A DNA stretch of 64,000 nucleotides, taken from assembly GCF_001598295.1 (NCBI RefSeq), contig NZ_BCYR01000006.1, positions 124,001-188,000 on the forward strand, read 5' to 3'. The notes under the pieces are model-generated. The model was not told where the DNA came from, did no database searches, and saw only the letters and a list, made by a program, of their open reading frames with translations. Source of the stretch: Klebsiella ornithinolytica NBRC 105727 = ATCC 31898 (GTDB lineage: Bacteria > Pseudomonadota > Gammaproteobacteria > Enterobacterales > Enterobacteriaceae). This document shows positions 16,911-26,537 of this stretch, in pieces. The translations under genes were made by a program, and so were the position numbers. Position 1 is the first letter of the stretch. Each line of letters begins with the position of its first letter.

Positions 16911-19817
16911 ATGCCTTTTACACTTGGTCAACGCTGGATTAGCGACACAGAGAGCGAACTGGGATTAGGGACGGTAGTTGCGCTGGATGCGCGCATGGTG
17001 ACCCTGCTTTTCCCCGCCATCGGCGAAAACCGTCTGTACGCACGCAATGATTCCCCGATCACCCGCGTGATGTTTAACCCGGGTGATACCATCACCAGCC
17101 ACGAAGGCTGGCAGCTCCAGGTTGACGAAGTTAATGAAGAAAACGGCCTGCTGGCCTACACCGGTACCCGTCTTGATACCGAAGAAGCCAACGTCACGCT
17201 GCGCGAAGTGCTGCTCGACAGCAAACTGGTGTTCAGCAAACCGCAGGACCGCCTGTTCGCCGGCCAGATCGACAGAATGGACCGTTTTGCGCTGCGCTAC
17301 CGCGCCCGCAAATACCAGAGCGAGCAGTACCGGATGCCGTGGAGCGGCCTGCGCGGACAGCGCACCAGCCTGATTCCCCACCAGCTGCATATCGCCCATG
17401 ACGTCGGCCGCCGCCACGCGCCGCGCGTTCTGCTGGCCGATGAAGTCGGTCTGGGTAAAACCATCGAAGCCGGGATGATTCTGCATCAGCAGCTGCTTGC
17501 TGGCGCCGCCGAACGCGTGCTGATCGTCGTTCCGGAAACCCTGCAGCATCAGTGGCTGGTCGAGATGCTGCGCCGCTTCAACCTGCGCTTCTCGCTGTTT
17601 GACGATGAGCGTTATGCCGAAGCCCAGCACGATGCCTACAACCCGTTCGAGACCGAACAGCTGGTGATCTGCTCGCTGGATTTCGTGCGCCGCAGCAAAC
17701 AGCGTCTGGAACATCTGTGCGACGCCGAATGGGATCTGATGATCGTCGATGAAGCGCACCACCTGGTGTGGAGCGAAGAGGCGCCGAGCCGCGAATATCA
17801 GGCAATCGAGCAGCTGGCAGAACGTGTGCCGGGCGTGCTGCTGCTGACCGCTACGCCGGAACAGCTGGGCATGGAAAGCCACTTCGCCCGTCTGCGCCTG
17901 CTGGATCCCAACCGCTTCCACGACTTCGAGCAGTTCGTTGAAGAACAACAGAATTATCGTCCGGTGGCCGATGCTGTCGCGCTGCTGCTGGCCGGCAACA
18001 AGCTGAGCGATACCGAGCTGAACACCCTCGGCGATCTGATCGGCGAACAGGATATCGAACCGCTGCTGCAGGCCGCTAACAGCGATCGCGACGACGCCCA
18101 GGCCGCCCGCCAGGAGCTGGTCTCAATGCTGATGGATCGCCACGGCACCAGCCGCGTGCTGTTCCGTAATACCCGTAACGGCGTTAAAGGCTTCCCGAAA
18201 CGCGAGCTGCACACCATTCGTCTGCCGCTGCCCACCCAATATCAGACGGCGATTAAAGTCTCCGGCATTATGGGTGCGCGTAAAACCGCAGAAGAGCGCG
18301 CGCGCGATATGCTCTACCCGGAACAGATTTATCAGGAATTTGAAGGCGATACCGGTACATGGTGGAACTTCGACCCGCGCGTCGAGTGGCTGATGGGCTA
18401 TCTCACCAGCCACCGTTCGCAGAAAGTGCTGGTGATCTGTGCAAAAGCGGCCACCGCCCTTCAGCTGGAGCAGGTTCTGCGCGAGCGCGAAGGGATCCGC
18501 GCCGCGGTCTTCCATGAAGGTATGTCCATCATTGAGCGCGACCGTGCCACCGCATGGTTCGCCGAAGAAGACACCGGCGCCCAGGTGCTGCTGTGTTCTG
18601 AAATTGGCTCCGAAGGCCGTAACTTCCAGTTTGCCAGCAACCTGGTAATGTTCGATCTGCCGTTCAACCCGGATCTGCTGGAGCAGCGTATTGGCCGTCT
18701 CGACCGTATCGGTCAGGCGCACGATATCCAGATCCACGTTCCGTATCTGGAAAGAACCGCGCAGTCCGTGCTGGTTCGCTGGTACCACGAAGGGCTTGAT
18801 GCGTTTGAACATACCTGCCCGACCGGTCGCACCGTGTATGACAGCGTGCATAACGAACTGATTAATTATCTTGCCGCCCCGGAAACCACCGAAGGCTTCG
18901 ATGAGCTGATCAAAGCCTGCCGTCAGCAGCACGATGCGCTGAAAGCGCAGCTGGAACAGGGTCGCGATCGCCTGCTGGAGATTCACTCCAACGGCGGCGA
19001 ACAGGCGCAGAAGCTGGCCGAAAGCATTGAAGAGCAGGATGACGATACCAACCTGATCGCCTTTGCCATGAACCTGTTCGATATTGTCGGCATCAATCAG
19101 GACGATCGCGGTGAAAACCTGATCGTGCTCACGCCGTCCGATCATATGCTGGTTCCGGACTTCCCGGGCCTGCCGGAAGACGGCTGCACCATCACCTTTG
19201 AACGTGATGTCGCGCTGTCCCGCGAAGACGCTCAGTTCGTCACCTGGGAGCATCCGCTGATTATCAACGGTCTGGATCTTATCCTCTCCGGCGATACCGG
19301 CAGCAGCACCCTCTCCCTGCTGAAGAACAAAGCGCTGCCAGTCGGTACGCTGCTGCTGGAGCTGATTTACGTGGTGGAAGCGCAGGCGCCGAAGCAGCTG
19401 CAGCTTAACCGCTTCCTGCCGGCGACACCGGTGCGCATGCTGCTGGATAAAAACGGCAATAACCTCGCCGGTCAGGTGGAGTTTGAAAGCTTCAACCGCC
19501 AGCTGAGCGCCGTCAACCGCCATACCGGCAGCAAACTGGTCAACGCGGTGCAGCAGGACGTGCATGCGATCCTCCAGCTCGGTGAGGCGCAGGTTGCCAA
19601 AGCCGCTCAGGCGCTGATCGACGCGGCCCGTGATGAAGCTAACGACAAGCTGTCGGCGGAACTCTCTCGTCTGGAAGCATTAAAAGCGGTTAACCCGAAC
19701 ATCCGTGACGACGAGCTTTCCGCTATCGAGAGCAACCGTCAGCAGGTGATGGACGCGCTGGCGCAGGCAGGCTGGCGTCTCGACGCGCTGCGCTTAATCG
19801 TGGTCACCCACCAGTAA
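16911..19817 (+). CDS. rapA: RNA polymerase-associated SWI2/SNF2 ATPase RapA
   Basis: RapA binds RNA polymerase and recycles it from stalled post-termination complexes. The 968 aa equal the E. coli length. An N-terminal Tudor-like region ([22 protein letters not shown]) precedes the SNF2 ATPase core: motif I DEVGLGKT, motif II DEAHH, motif III LTATP, and in the second lobe [13 protein letters not shown] with motif [12 protein letters not shown]. The last ~300 residues are the RapA-specific C-terminal region ending RLIVVTHQ. It is 188 bp after polB, and rluA follows after 12 bp, suggesting co-transcription. Confidence 0.97.
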   Translation: MPFTLGQRWISDTESELGLGTVVALDARMVTLLFPAIGENRLYARNDSPITRVMFNPGDTITSHEGWQLQVDEVNEENGLLAYTGTRLDTEEANVTLREVLLDSKLVFSKPQDRLFAGQIDRMDRFALRYRARKYQSEQYRMPWSGLRGQRTSLIPHQLHIAHDVGRRHAPRVLLADEVGLGKTIEAGMILHQQLLAGAAERVLIVVPETLQHQWLVEMLRRFNLRFSLFDDERYAEAQHDAYNPFETEQLVICSLDFVRRSKQRLEHLCDAEWDLMIVDEAHHLVWSEEAPSREYQAIEQLAERVPGVLLLTATPEQLGMESHFARLRLLDPNRFHDFEQFVEEQQNYRPVADAVALLLAGNKLSDTELNTLGDLIGEQDIEPLLQAANSDRDDAQAARQELVSMLMDRHGTSRVLFRNTRNGVKGFPKRELHTIRLPLPTQYQTAIKVSGIMGARKTAEERARDMLYPEQIYQEFEGDTGTWWNFDPRVEWLMGYLTSHRSQKVLVICAKAATALQLEQVLREREGIRAAVFHEGMSIIERDRATAWFAEEDTGAQVLLCSEIGSEGRNFQFASNLVMFDLPFNPDLLEQRIGRLDRIGQAHDIQIHVPYLERTAQSVLVRWYHEGLDAFEHTCPTGRTVYDSVHNELINYLAAPETTEGFDELIKACRQQHDALKAQLEQGRDRLLEIHSNGGEQAQKLAESIEEQDDDTNLIAFAMNLFDIVGINQDDRGENLIVLTPSDHMLVPDFPGLPEDGCTITFERDVALSREDAQFVTWEHPLIINGLDLILSGDTGSSTLSLLKNKALPVGTLLLELIYVVEAQAPKQLQLNRFLPATPVRMLLDKNGNNLAGQVEFESFNRQLSAVNRHTGSKLVNAVQQDVHAILQLGEAQVAKAAQALIDAARDEANDKLSAELSRLEALKAVNPNIRDDELSAIESNRQQVMDALAQAGWRLDALRLIVVTHQ

Positions 19818-19829
19818 CGGAACGCGAAT

Positions 19830-20489
19830 ATGGCGATGGAAAACTACAATCCGCCACAGGATCCCTGGCTGGTTATCCTCTATCAGGATGAGCACATCAT
19901 GGTGGTCAACAAGCCGAGCGGCTTGTTGTCCGTCCCGGGGAGACTGGAGGAGCATAAAGACAGCGTGATGACGCGCGTACAGCGCGACTTCCCGCAGGCT
20001 GAGTCGGTGCACCGCCTCGACATGGCTACCAGCGGCGTGATTGTGGTGGCGCTGACCAAAGCGGCGGAACGCGAGCTGAAGCGTCAGTTTCGCGAGCGTG
20101 AGCCGAAGAAGCAGTACGTCGCCCGCGTGTGGGGACATCCGAAAAAAGCGGAAGGGCTGGTAGATTTACCGCTGATCTGCGACTGGCCGAACCGGCCAAA
20201 GCAGAAGGTGTGTTACGAAACGGGCAAAGCGGCGCAAACTGAGTATGAAGTGCTGGAGTACGCGGATGATAACAGCGCCCGCGTGCGCCTGAAGCCGATT
20301 ACCGGACGTTCACATCAGCTGCGCGTGCATATGCTGGCGCTGGGTCATCCGATTCTTGGCGATCGCTTTTATGCGACGCCAGAGGCGCTGGCGATGGCGC
20401 CGCGGCTGCTGCTGCACGCCGAAACGCTGACCATTACCCATCCGGCCTTCGGCAACGCGATGACCTTTCGCGCGCCCGTCGATTTCTGA
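19830..20489 (+). CDS. rluA: Dual-specificity rRNA/tRNA pseudouridine synthase RluA
   Basis: RluA makes pseudouridine 746 in 23S rRNA and pseudouridine 32 in several tRNAs. The 219 aa equal the E. coli length. The catalytic motif HRLDMATSG places the nucleophile at Asp64. Further family segments are VVNKPSGLLSVPGR, KKQYVARVWG and the LKPITGRSHQLRVHM binding segment. It starts 12 bp after rapA. A REP sequence lies downstream before the convergent citX. Confidence 0.96.
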   Translation: MAMENYNPPQDPWLVILYQDEHIMVVNKPSGLLSVPGRLEEHKDSVMTRVQRDFPQAESVHRLDMATSGVIVVALTKAAERELKRQFREREPKKQYVARVWGHPKKAEGLVDLPLICDWPNRPKQKVCYETGKAAQTEYEVLEYADDNSARVRLKPITGRSHQLRVHMLALGHPILGDRFYATPEALAMAPRLLLHAETLTITHPAFGNAMTFRAPVDF

Positions 20490-20552
20490 ATGCCGGTATT
20501 CCCGGCACAGCATAACCCGTAAGCCCCGGAAGCCACGTGCGACCGGGATATG

Positions 20553-20585
20553 GCCCCGGATGATGCCTTAACGGCCTATCCGGGC
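20553..20585. repeat. REP sequence between rluA and citX
   Basis: GCCCCGGATGATGCCTTAAC with GGCCTATCCGGGC is an imperfect palindrome of the REP type. It lies between the converging 3' ends of rluA and citX, where it may act as a 3' stabiliser or transcription barrier. A weaker related unit may precede it at 20523-20550. Confidence 0.72.
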
Positions 20586-20607
20586 GACATATTCACGATA
20601 TCATCCG

Positions 20608-21138
20608 TTAATCGCGGGCAAACCACGCATCGATCATCTGCTCAACGCGGGCGACAACCTCTTCGCCATCATGGCGATGCAGGCTCTCGCAGGTCTGCGC
20701 GGCATCATCACACAGCAGGCAACGACGGGTGCGGTCATCCTGCGCCTGCCGTCCTTGCTGCGGACAAATCACCTCGATATTCCATAAGCGGCCAAGCGGA
20801 TGAGTCTGTAGCAGCTCCGTGCATAGCGCATTGATCTCGCTGGCAGGATGCTCAACGCACCACAGCGCCTCCGGCCCGGTTGGCAACCACAGCACCTGAC
20901 GGTCCAGCGTTTTCCAGCGGCGTTTCCACAGCAGCTGGTCGCAGGCCTGCAGCGCCACGCCCATCATATTGCGATAGCGGATGCTGTCTTTTACCGCGCC
21001 CGGTGTCACCAGCGTCAGCGCAATGACCGGTTGTTGATAATGGCCAAGCCACTCGGCCTGGCGGGCTGCACGCTGCGCTTTCGTCGCCAGCTCGGTTTCT
21101 ACGCTGGCGCCCGCACGGGCGGGAGTATCCACAGACAT
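20608..21138 (-). CDS. citX: Citrate lyase holo-ACP synthase CitX (phosphoribosyl-dephospho-CoA transferase)
   Basis: CitX attaches the 2'-(5''-phosphoribosyl)-3'-dephospho-CoA prosthetic group to the acyl carrier subunit of citrate lyase. The 176-aa protein has the typical CitX end: RTRRCLLCDDAAQTCESLHRH, with conserved RRCL-C and a Cys/His-rich pattern. The middle shows LTLVTPGAVKDS, another conserved CitX segment. Start ATG 21138 has a strong Shine-Dalgarno sequence (GAAGGAGAGGAATTA). It lies 170 bp downstream of citW on the same strand, with a strong hairpin between them. In K. pneumoniae I know this pair as citWX beside citYZ; the citrate lyase structural genes are elsewhere. Confidence 0.88.
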   Translation of the reverse strand: MSVDTPARAGASVETELATKAQRAARQAEWLGHYQQPVIALTLVTPGAVKDSIRYRNMMGVALQACDQLLWKRRWKTLDRQVLWLPTGPEALWCVEHPASEINALCTELLQTHPLGRLWNIEVICPQQGRQAQDDRTRRCLLCDDAAQTCESLHRHDGEEVVARVEQMIDAWFARD

Positions 21139-21238
21139 TAATTCCTCTCCTTCACTTGATAAAATGACGACGGCAAAGCCGCCGCCGCGATAGCGGATTA
21201 CGCTGCTGATTGTATCGCTAAACGAACAGAATTTAGGA

Positions 21239-21269
21239 CACAGGACAAAGAAATTTTCTTCGTCCTGTG
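21239..21269. other. Intercistronic hairpin between citW and citX
   Basis: CACAGGAC (21239-21246) and GTCCTGTG (21262-21269) form an 8-bp stem that can extend inward through AGAAA/TTTCT-like pairs to a loop of a few bases. No T run follows on the minus strand, so it looks like an RNA-processing or stability element rather than a full terminator. Confidence 0.6.
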
Positions 21270-21308
21270 GAGGAAAATTGCAGATTTTCCTGTTAGCACA
21301 GAGCTAAA

Positions 21309-22673
21309 TCATGCAAGGAAATGACTGAGGAATAGCAGACCCAATGAAACATTAATCGCGCCGCCAATGCGGGTCGCGATTTGGGCGAACGGCATCAGGC
21401 TCATGCGGTTGCCGGACGTCAGAATCGCCACATCGCCGGTGCCTCCCTGACCACTCTGGCAGCAGGAGACAATCGCCACATCAATCGGGTGCATCCCTAT
21501 CTTTTTACCGACCAGGAACCCGGTCGCCACCAACGCCGAGACGGTGCTGACGATCACCAGCAGATTCGTTATCGTAAAAGCGTTCACCAGCTCCTGCCAC
21601 GGCGTAATGGCGACGCCTACGGCAAACAGAATCGGATAGGTCACCGCGGTGCGGAAGAATTTGTAGACCATCTGCGACCCTTCCTGCAGGCGCGGCGAGA
21701 CGCCGTTAACCAGCTTGAGCAGTACCGCCAGAAACAGCATGCCTACCGGCGCCGGTAAACCGGTCATTTTCTGTCCCAGCATCCCCAGCATATACAGCAG
21801 CACGGCCAGCAGAGCGCCGGATGCCAGCGTCGTTACGTCGGTTTTGCCGGTGGAAGTCTCAACTTCGTCTGCACGATGCGTTTCGTTGCTGCGGTTCGGC
21901 ATCAGCTGGCCTTCACCGGTCAGATGCGGGAAGCGCTTGCCCAGTTGGTTCAGGCAACCGGCAATCACTATCGCCGTCAGGCTGCCCAGCATCACCATCG
22001 GCAACACGCGGCCTAATGCCACGCCCTGATCCATATGCATCAGGGCGGCATAGCCGATTGACAGTGGAATCGCCCCCTCTCCTACGCCACCGGCCATAAT
22101 CGGCAGCACGATAAAGAAGAACACCTGAAACGGCTCCATCCCCAGGGCGGTACCGACGCCGATGCCCACCAGCATGCCAACGATTTCACCGCACAACATC
22201 GGGAAGAAGATGCGCAGAAAGCCCTGAATCAGAGTCGTGCGGTTCATGCTCATAATGCTGCCGACGATAATGCAGCAGATATAGAGATAAAGAATATTGG
22301 TCGATTTATAGAATTTGGTCGTGGATTCCACCACCACCTCCGGCAGCAGGCCGTAGTGCACCAGCGCGGAAGGGATAAAGGTGGCGCAGATCGCGGCCGC
22401 CCCCAGTTTACCGAGGATCGGCAGACGCTTGCCAAACTCACCGCAGGCAAAACCAAAAAAGGCCAGCGTCGCGACCATGACCACGATATCGCTCGGCAAC
22501 TTTCCGCCCAGACAGTCGAGGGCGATTAAGCCGCCGGCCAGCAGGAACAAAGGCAGCGGGATAATCCCGACTTTCATATTATCCATCACGTGCCACCAGC
22601 GTTGTTTCAGGGTGGCTTTCGGGGTGTCGATGGGATCGAGGGTCGCAGAGAATGCATTGTCAGTGGTGCTCAT
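21309..22673 (-). CDS. citW: Citrate/acetate antiporter CitW (2-hydroxycarboxylate transporter family)
   Basis: CitW of K. pneumoniae is described as a citrate/acetate exchanger that fits citrate fermentation. The protein has 454 aa from ATG 22673 (MSTTDNAFSATLDP), preceded by AAAGGG at 8 nt; an in-frame ATG at 22700 has no ribosome binding site. It is a polytopic membrane protein. It carries both 2HCT re-entrant-loop GGxG motifs (IMAGGVGEGAIPLS and SGQGGTGDVAIL), plus QIATRIGGAI near the C-terminus, where the family has a substrate-binding arginine. It differs clearly from Na+-coupled CitS, which is a different 2HCT branch. It is transcribed with citX and divergent from the citYZ two-component genes. 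Confidence 0.87.
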   Translation of the reverse strand: MSTTDNAFSATLDPIDTPKATLKQRWWHVMDNMKVGIIPLPLFLLAGGLIALDCLGGKLPSDIVVMVATLAFFGFACGEFGKRLPILGKLGAAAICATFIPSALVHYGLLPEVVVESTTKFYKSTNILYLYICCIIVGSIMSMNRTTLIQGFLRIFFPMLCGEIVGMLVGIGVGTALGMEPFQVFFFIVLPIMAGGVGEGAIPLSIGYAALMHMDQGVALGRVLPMVMLGSLTAIVIAGCLNQLGKRFPHLTGEGQLMPNRSNETHRADEVETSTGKTDVTTLASGALLAVLLYMLGMLGQKMTGLPAPVGMLFLAVLLKLVNGVSPRLQEGSQMVYKFFRTAVTYPILFAVGVAITPWQELVNAFTITNLLVIVSTVSALVATGFLVGKKIGMHPIDVAIVSCCQSGQGGTGDVAILTSGNRMSLMPFAQIATRIGGAINVSLGLLFLSHFLA

Positions 22674-23121
22674 AGGTTTGGCCCTTTCGTTATTATTCAT
22701 TTTTGAGATTAGGGGGCCTGATGCAGACTTAATGTGAGGCGTGACGAATTAGAAATGAAGTTTTAATGGTCATTATGGTTTTTATGGTTTCTATTCCGGG
22801 GCGTGATATCTCTCTGATTTATTAGCGTGGTTTTTATGGTTTTTATCGCCGAGCCAGTGCGCAATCGACCGAAGGGCGGATCGGCGATGCCTCGTCATCA
22901 CCGACCACAGCGGGCTCCGGCGGATTGAGTGACCTCCGGCGCGCTCGTCCACGGGCGATCTGGCGGAATGGGCGGCCCGCAGTGGCATCTTGATAAATCA
23001 TCGCCGGTAGATGATGCTGGTTTCTCATCGCTGCGGTAACGCTCACCCCGTTGCCGCCTAACCCATGCCGGCACCAGGAAATATTACCGTGCCGGTATCG
23101 TAGAGACGCTGCGCACGACTT
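22674..23121. promoter_or_regulatory. citW-citY divergent regulatory region with T-rich direct repeats
   Basis: This 448-bp gap between divergent genes contains no convincing ORF. Two direct copies of TGGTTTTTATGGTTT occur at 22776-22790 and 22828-22842, 52 bp apart or about five helical turns. Within each, ATGG-type units recur. They lie 100-170 bp upstream of citW and are candidates for binding of the CitZ response regulator. The other half, next to citY, is GC-rich and shows nothing I can name. Confidence 0.5.
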
Positions 23122-24747
23122 ATGAAGGTTTCCTTTCAATTTAAGCTGTTTATTTCGCTGGTCGCCTTTTTCTCCGTATTATTCGCCCTGCTGGGCGTCT
23201 ATTACTACATCGATGCCAGCCATCAGCTTTATCAGGAAATGAGTACCCGCGCCAAAATACAGGCTGAAGAGATCGCGCTGATGCCCGATTTACGCCGGCA
23301 GGTTATCCAGGAAGATCCGCAGTCGCTAACGTCATTTATGCAAAAAATCGCCGCCCGCAGCGACGCGAGCTTTATTGTCATTGGCAATGCGCAGGGCGTA
23401 CATCTGTTTCATTCCGTCCACCCGGAGTGGGTCGGTACCCGGCTGGTGGGCGGGGATAACCAGGCGGTGCTGGAAGGGAAAAGTATCACCACCATCCGTA
23501 AAGGAGGGCTCGGGGTATCGCTGCGCAGCAAAGCGCCGATCTTCGACACCTCCGGCCGGGTTGTGGGCATCGTCTCCGTGGGCTACCTGACCAGTTATCT
23601 CGATAGCATCACGCTGACAAAGGTAATTAATATCTTCATCGCCGCCGTACTGCTGCTGATCGCGCTGTTTATTTTTTCCTGGTATTTTACCCGCAGCATT
23701 AAAAAACAGATTTTTTCGCTGGAACCACGAGAAATCGGCCTGCTGGTGCGTCAACAAAAGGCGATGATGGAATCAATCTATGAAGGGGTTATCGTTATCG
23801 ATCGCCACCGACGTATCGAGGTGATCAACCACGCAGCGCGCAGCCTGCTGGGACTGAGCCAGCCCGCGCGGCTGCTACGCGGCCAATCGATCGACAGCGT
23901 CATCGCCCCGCAACCCTTTTTCGCCAGCGGTGAAATGCTGGAAAACGACACTCACGATGAGCTGTGTCGCTTCAACCAGCTAACCGTACTCGCCAGCCGG
24001 GTGCGTATCATGCTGGAGGAGTCGCTGCAGGGCTGGGTAATTACTTTCCGCGATCGTGACGAAATCAACTCCCTCAGCGCCCAGCTAAGCCAGGTTAAAC
24101 GCTATGTTGATAACCTGCGCATCATGCGCCATGAACAGCTGAACCGAATGACCACGCTCTCGGGTCTGCTGCATATGGGTCACTATGACGAAGCGATTCG
24201 CTATATTCAGGCTCAGTCGGAACATGCGCAGGAGCTGCTGGACTTTATCTCTTCCCGCTTCAGCTCGCCAACGCTCTGCGGCCTGCTGCTGGGTAAGGCT
24301 GCCCGCGCCCGCGAAAAAGGGGTGGCGCTCAGCTTTGACCCCGCCTGTCAGCTCGACCGGCCGCTGCCTTCATTAATTGAATCGGAGCTAATTTCGATTA
24401 TCGGCAACCTGCTGGATAATGCGATTGAAGCCACGCAGCGCGCCGAACTGCCGCACGAACCGGTGGAAGTGCTGATTCAGCTGAATGCCCGCGAGCTGAT
24501 GATTGAAGTTGCCGACCGCGGCATCGGTATTGACCCGGCTATCCGCGATCATATCTTTGAACGCGGCATTACCACCAAAACCCGTGGCGATCATGGTATC
24601 GGCCTGTATCTTATTGAACATTATGTGACACAGGCGGGCGGCACCATTGAAGTCGCCGATAACTCACCGCGCGGCGCGATCTTTACTCTGTTTATCCCCG
24701 CCGACGGCCCTGTTCATTCCCGACACGAGGCGAACTATGCATCATGA
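23122..24747 (+). CDS. citY: Sensor histidine kinase CitY (CitA/DpiB family)
   Basis: This is a membrane sensor kinase of the CitA/DcuS type, probably for citrate. A 541-aa protein: TM1 at about 8-28, then a periplasmic PAS-like sensor domain (about 30-165) with the family segment HPEWVGTRLVGGDNQAVLEGKS, and TM2 at about 168-188. A cytoplasmic PAS (about 215-310) is followed by the dimerisation helix with phospho-acceptor His337 in RIMRHEQLNRM. The ATPase domain carries the N box NLLDNAIEA, the G1 box DRGIGID and the G2 box GDHGIGLYL. The last 11 nt overlap citZ. In K. pneumoniae this pair is known as citYZ. Confidence 0.87.
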   Translation: MKVSFQFKLFISLVAFFSVLFALLGVYYYIDASHQLYQEMSTRAKIQAEEIALMPDLRRQVIQEDPQSLTSFMQKIAARSDASFIVIGNAQGVHLFHSVHPEWVGTRLVGGDNQAVLEGKSITTIRKGGLGVSLRSKAPIFDTSGRVVGIVSVGYLTSYLDSITLTKVINIFIAAVLLLIALFIFSWYFTRSIKKQIFSLEPREIGLLVRQQKAMMESIYEGVIVIDRHRRIEVINHAARSLLGLSQPARLLRGQSIDSVIAPQPFFASGEMLENDTHDELCRFNQLTVLASRVRIMLEESLQGWVITFRDRDEINSLSAQLSQVKRYVDNLRIMRHEQLNRMTTLSGLLHMGHYDEAIRYIQAQSEHAQELLDFISSRFSSPTLCGLLLGKAARAREKGVALSFDPACQLDRPLPSLIESELISIIGNLLDNAIEATQRAELPHEPVEVLIQLNARELMIEVADRGIGIDPAIRDHIFERGITTKTRGDHGIGLYLIEHYVTQAGGTIEVADNSPRGAIFTLFIPADGPVHSRHEANYAS

Positions 24748-25435
24748 TCTGGTCGATGTGTTGATCATCGAAGATGAAAGCGAACTGGCGAGGCTGCATG
24801 CCGAGCTGATTCAGAAGCATCCGCGTATGCGGCTGACGGGCATGGCCGCCTCCCTCTCCCAGGCGCGGCAGATGCTCAATAGCCAACCGCCGCAACTGAT
24901 ACTGCTCGATAACTATTTACCTGACGGTAAAGGGGTCACATTGATGACCGACCCGATTCTGGCAGAGGCCAACTGCTCGGTGATTTTTATTACCGCCGCC
25001 AGCGATATGGAAACCTGTAGCCAGGCGATTCGCAACGGCGCTTTCGACTACATTCTTAAGCCCGTCTCCTGGAAGCGCCTGAGCCAGTCGCTGGAGCGTT
25101 TTGTTCAGTTTTACGATCAGCAGCGAGAATGGAAAATCGTCGATCAGCAAAACGTTGATTCGCTGTACCAGCTGCAGGCGAAGAACTATCGCGCCGATAG
25201 CGGCAGTAAAGGGATCGAGGAGAAGACGCTGGCGCTGGTGCAGAATCTGTTCAACGGCCGGGAGGAGCACAGTTTTTCCGTGGATGAGGTGGTGAATGAT
25301 GCCGGGTTAAGTAAAACCACCGCCCGCCGTTACCTGGAACACTGTGTGGAAATCGGTTATCTGGAAGTCGAAATGTTGTACGGAAAGATTGGTCACCCGC
25401 GACGGATGTACCGACGCGCGCAAGGCGCATCATGA
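24737..25435 (+). CDS. citZ: Response regulator CitZ (CitB/DpiA family)
   Basis: CitZ is the partner of CitY. ATG 24737 (MHHDLVDVLIIEDESELARLHAE) gives 232 aa; the longer upstream frame overlaps citY fully and is rejected. The receiver domain has the acidic pair Glu12-Asp13, the phosphorylation site Asp58 in LILLDNYLP, Thr/Ser in FITAAS and Lys108 in ILKPVSW. A C-terminal helix-turn-helix (FSVDEVVNDAGLSKTTARRYLEHC) is of the CitB/DcuR type. Overlap with citY suggests translational coupling. Likely targets are the divergent citWX promoter and perhaps other cit operons. Confidence 0.87.
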   Translation: MHHDLVDVLIIEDESELARLHAELIQKHPRMRLTGMAASLSQARQMLNSQPPQLILLDNYLPDGKGVTLMTDPILAEANCSVIFITAASDMETCSQAIRNGAFDYILKPVSWKRLSQSLERFVQFYDQQREWKIVDQQNVDSLYQLQAKNYRADSGSKGIEEKTLALVQNLFNGREEHSFSVDEVVNDAGLSKTTARRYLEHCVEIGYLEVEMLYGKIGHPRRMYRRAQGAS

Positions 25436-25460
25436 GGCCTCTCCCGCCAGGGAGAGGCCT
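25435..25460. terminator. Hairpin between convergent citZ and djlA
   Basis: A perfect 11-bp stem (AGGCCTCTCCC with GGGAGAGGCCT) with a GCCA loop starts at the last base of the citZ stop codon and ends five bases before the djlA stop. It lacks a T tract but is well placed for bidirectional termination. Confidence 0.55.
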
Positions 25461-25465
25461 GCGGC

Positions 25466-26293
25466 TCAGAACCCGCGCTGCTCTTTGATCAGCTCCCAGG
25501 CCTTCTGAATATCCTGTGCTTTCTGCTTCGCCATCTCCATCATTTCCGGCGGTAACCCTTTTGCCACCAGCTTATCCGGATGGTGCTCACTCATCAGCTT
25601 GCGATAGGCGCGTTTCACGGTCGCGGCATCATCGGTAGGCTTCACCCCCAGCACGTTGCACGCATCCTCCAGCGTTGGTCCACGCTGCGCCTGCTGCCAG
25701 CCGGCATTTCCGCCGCCCTGCCCGTAAGAGCTCTGCTGAGAACCGCCGCCAAACTGAGCGCCGCCCTGCATCATTCGCAGGAACTGCTCGAACTGCGCGC
25801 GGGAAATCCCCAGCTCATCGGCAATCACAAACAGAACTTCACGTTCATTAGGATGTAATTCGCCATCAGCGAAGGCCGTCTGCAGCTGAATTTCCAGAAA
25901 CATCCGAATCAAATCGAAGCGCCCGAAACAGACGCTGCGCAGCTGGCGCATTTTTTCACGCAGCGGATAATCATCGGATTTCCCTACGCGAAAAGCCTGC
26001 TGTGCCGCCGTACGCGACTCGCCATGCAAATTCATGCGATCCATCAGGATGCTGGCGACATGAATATCGGCTTCGGTGACGCGACCTTTGGATTTGGTTA
26101 AATGGCCCATGACCTCAAAGGTGGTAGAGAAAAACAGCGCCTGCCGCTCCTGCTGATTGGCAAACACATTGATACGGCGGCTTCGCGCCCGGTCAAATAT
26201 ATGGCCGACCAGCAGGCCCAGCACCAGTCCCCAAAAGCCTGCGCCCATCATCAGCGCGACCGCAACCCCAATTATTTTTCCCAAATACTGCAT
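25466..26293 (-). CDS. djlA: DnaJ-like membrane co-chaperone DjlA
   Basis: DjlA is a type III inner-membrane DnaJ protein that stimulates DnaK and affects Rcs signalling and capsule. The 275-aa protein (E. coli 271) has a single N-terminal membrane span with glycines ([24 protein letters not shown], about 7-30). A central TerB-like helical domain ([23 protein letters not shown] onward) and a Gly/Gln-rich linker ([22 protein letters not shown]) follow. The C-terminal J domain has HPD at 238-240. It is divergent from lptD and convergent with citZ. In E. coli djlA adjoins rluA, so the cit locus has been placed between them. Confidence 0.95.
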   Translation of the reverse strand: MQYLGKIIGVAVALMMGAGFWGLVLGLLVGHIFDRARSRRINVFANQQERQALFFSTTFEVMGHLTKSKGRVTEADIHVASILMDRMNLHGESRTAAQQAFRVGKSDDYPLREKMRQLRSVCFGRFDLIRMFLEIQLQTAFADGELHPNEREVLFVIADELGISRAQFEQFLRMMQGGAQFGGGSQQSSYGQGGGNAGWQQAQRGPTLEDACNVLGVKPTDDAATVKRAYRKLMSEHHPDKLVAKGLPPEMMEMAKQKAQDIQKAWELIKEQRGF

Positions 26294-26537
26294 AGACTCC
26301 CCAATCTTTCCGCCGCCAGTTAAGCTATATATGACCGCACGTTACAAAGCACTGACGCTTAGGTCAATTGTGGGACATAGCCTATATTTTGCTTTATCAT
26401 ACTCGTCATTCTACACGGTGCCTAACGCTCGGGATCCAAACCGGCAGGATTAACACTAGCGCGATGAAGATGAGTACGTTAGGCTCTGACCGTTTGCAAG
26501 CCGCTGCCACAAGATGACGGAACAACAAATACAACGT

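Noticed and set aside
18123-19565. 480-codon open frame on the minus strand across rapA
   Set aside because: It is antisense to the conserved RapA C-terminal half, has no ribosome binding site of note and a shadow-like composition.
20550-20834. 94-codon plus-strand frame after rluA
   Set aside because: It starts within a REP sequence and runs antisense to citX.
22843-23139. 98-codon minus-strand frame in the citW-citY gap
   Set aside because: No ribosome binding site, no recognisable domain, and it runs into the citY coding start.
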